In this document: positions 53,601-54,192 of the stretch, in pieces
Numbering within the stretch: the stretch's first letter is position 1
Layout of the letters: every line of letters starts with the position of its first letter
From: Candidatus Aminicenantota bacterium
Lineage (GTDB): Bacteria > Acidobacteriota > Aminicenantia > UBA2199
Direction: 5' to 3'
Assembly: GCA_024644125.1 (NCBI GenBank)
Contig: JAHELQ010000001.1
Span: forward strand, 1-54,192
DNA length: 54,192 bases
Position numbers and translations under genes: made by a program
Notes under the pieces: generated by a model
The model's input: the letters and a program-made list of their open reading frames with translations, nothing else
Databases searched by the model: none
Told to the model about the DNA's origin: nothing

Positions 53601-53847
53601 TCATCGGCACAAATATCCCGCCGGCTTTCAAAATACCTAACATTGTCGCAACCATTCGGGGCGAACGGTCGAACAAAGCTGGAATATACATTTCAGCGGT
53701 TATCTTTTGACGTAATTGGCCGGCGATACAATCGGATATCTGATGCAAGCGCTCATAAGATATCGCTTCTCCGCCAAAACGAATCGCGTCTCGATTTGGA
53801 TTGGCCTGCGCAACCTTCATGAATGTCTTATGTACTGGAACTAACAT
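50692..53847 (-). CDS. NRPS module A-T-C
   Basis: 1051 residues, starting directly with an A domain (TSGSTG near 158). The code reads DPRHLALMVK and is not assigned; the region from the A3 motif through FDPFLRD closely resembles A1 of the 35987-40930 protein. T: LGGHSL, Ser 551. C (about 590-1020): the active-site motif is THHIISDV, keeping both His and the Asp but with Val in place of the conserved Gly. The protein ends with this C domain, so the C domain must act on the T domain of another protein, presumably the half-C module downstream, which lacks its own active C. The ATG has AGGAGA about 10 bases upstream. It is 16 bases from the PP-loop fusion gene. Confidence 0.96.
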   Translation of the reverse strand: MLVPVHKTFMKVAQANPNRDAIRFGGEAISYERLHQISDCIAGQLRQKITAEMYIPALFDRSPRMVATMLGILKAGGIFVPMTPFLPENRIKRMLDELKPALLITSTDHLNMLSGILEGMVDPPEIVEYEDISTGTELLESIVPMDNKHCYVYFTSGSTGVPKGILGRTISLAHFIQWEIGEFAIDESFKVSQLTPPTFDPFLRDIFVPLSCGGTCCIPQPAVLRDMDKLIQWLDEEEVNLIHMVPSLFKEMTGHLSASSQLKHVKYILLAGELLRGNDIRRFIELFDDRIQLVNLYGPTETTMVKFFYRIQPEDKDKPVVAVGKPIQGSQALLLNSRMQRCEPGQRGEIYIRTPFMTSGYFNDRQMTEQVFIPNPFSANPMDIVYKTGDLGRMLPCGNLEISGRTDGQVKIRGTRIEPGEIENQLLRFPAITEAVVLATEDDTGEKHLCAYITAGEDSLDSREIRKFLSAELPSYMVPTYFIQLDNMPLNINGKVDRALLPAPRAEKNSNHVPPGDEVERVLVKIWSEVLEIPEEKIGIEDEFFQLGGHSLKANQVIARISNRLDVEITLAEIFSKPTIRELAIVIRGRNQQQAIMIPRAPQKESYPLSSAQQRLYIIQQMEDDSVAYNIYMNVLLEGDFDAQRFQEIFRILIQRHESLRTSFHMEGDSPVQKIHSHVEFNIDWFYPEGSPDPVIRQYIRPFDLERPPLIRAALIKTGERKHIMVIDTHHIISDVMTQNNIFREFLQLYKGLELPELPLQYKDYSEWQNSEAYRELIQKQEDFWLNEYREAPSLLDYPYDYAPLAKPGNKGSFVELRFDTNERELVLKLAANEGGTIHIVMLAVFYVLLARLSGKNDISVGIPVVGRINKELEPVAGVFINTIALRNFPTPGKTFRDFLREVVNRSFKAYENQAYPFENLVNKVWKHRGSNRNPLFDTIFEVRNQDVNTFENEAMNLEGLDISYYKIFQETTKIDMDWMGFETNKGMAFMIIYATDLYKRRTIEIIAEKYKSLVKSVIENCDRPIGDLDSGPQLPVRKTIQEQGDFQFDL

Positions 53848-53884
53848 ACTTGGTATTCTCCTATTTATTTCCTATTCAATGGAT

Positions 53885-54192
53885 TTACTCCCCGTAAAAC
53901 CCGCTCATTTCCTCGAAAAAATCATCTTGCTCTTCCCTGAGAGATTCGCTGGGAATAGATTCCAGAGAATCATTTCCGGCCAGAATGGAGTTGCAAAGCG
54001 TATTCATTCCTTCCACAATCCTCCGCATCCGGGCCTTTTCATAGAGATTGCTCTTGTAAACCAAATTCATCTGCAATTCATCCAACTCTTCAATCAAGTA
54101 GAGGGCGAGATCATATTTGGGAGACAATTCCAATTTGTCTTTTATGGGTACAACCGTGAAGTCCACGCCTTTCAAACTTAAATTCTCCTCTT
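53885..54192 (-). CDS. C-terminal end of a condensation domain, gene continues beyond the window
   Basis: The frame is open to the window edge; about 101 codons are visible. The KYDLALYLIEEL stretch followed by NLVYKSNLYEKARMRRIVEGM is the usual last part of a C domain (the Phe/Tyr-Asp-Leu strand and the NxxL-Y segment). An acidic tail rich in Asp, Glu and Phe (about 30 residues) follows before the stop. The upstream protein therefore ends in a C domain, and the next gene begins with an A domain: another C|A split between proteins. It is 37 bases from the next gene. Confidence 0.85.
   Translation of the reverse strand, partial: EENLSLKGVDFTVVPIKDKLELSPKYDLALYLIEELDELQMNLVYKSNLYEKARMRRIVEGMNTLCNSILAGNDSLESIPSESLREEQDDFFEEMSGFYGE

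Noticed and set aside
1..54192. CRISPR arrays, transposases, integrases, insertion-sequence ends, rRNA genes
   Set aside because: None was seen on either strand; no spaced direct-repeat array or transposase motif was found by reading.

Overview
The window is a bacterial chromosome segment in which two nonribosomal peptide/polyketide assembly lines flank a block of core genes. The core block has the shikimate pathway, ParAB, the isoprenoid gene ispF, the ribosome-assembly GTPase Der, and a serine tRNA with an encoded CCA. Promoters resemble the sigma70/sigmaA consensus, and most genes have AGGAG-type ribosome-binding sites. The core genes are visibly richer in A+T than the assembly-line genes. 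The style of the synthetases (large modules, B12/radical-SAM domains, split C|A junctions) resembles NRPS-rich uncultured lineages such as Acidobacteriota or Aminicenantota relatives. That placement is a guess, and no marker in the window settles it.

Left (1-12606, + strand): the 3' part of a large NRPS, (C)-A-T-C-A-T-C-A-T-C-A-T-TE. Its second adenylation domain has a proline-like specificity code. After a possible terminator come a PLP enzyme close to SbnA, which makes the precursor of L-2,3-diaminopropionate, and a tightly overlapping operon aroB-aroD-aroE/aroK-aroA-aroC. This operon covers every step from DAHP to chorismate, with the dehydrogenase and kinase fused in one protein. A small AraC-type DNA-binding protein follows.

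Middle (about 20.0-27.4 kb): on the - strand lie parA-parB, preceded by a promoter and inverted repeats sharing a GTCGG/CCGAC core; the set PIN-TRAM protein/ispF/der; a membrane-anchored coiled-coil protein; and a HAD phosphatase that is probably translated from a leaderless mRNA. A + strand tRNA-Ser(UGA) and a bidirectional terminator close the block.

Right (27455-54192, - strand): one long probable operon that begins outside the window. In transcription order it reads: end of a C-terminated NRPS; A-T-C; a PP-loop ATPase fused to a B12-binding radical-SAM enzyme; an NRPS with half a C domain, an A domain split by a whole radical-SAM plus B12-binding unit, T and E; a free-standing C domain; A-T-C-A-T; a PKS KS-AT-KR-ACP-TE whose thioesterase has Cys in place of Ser; and a ClbP-like serine peptidase with three membrane helices fused to an ABC exporter.

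Inference: the right-hand line makes a short peptide with one D-residue. It is finished by a ketide-extended beta-hydroxy (statine-like) unit released by a Cys-thioesterase, is tailored by two B12/radical-SAM units and an ATP-dependent PP-loop domain, and is exported and possibly matured by the peptidase-transporter. The A domain interrupted by radical SAM-B12 and the PP-loop/B12/radical-SAM fusion are the most unusual content of the window.
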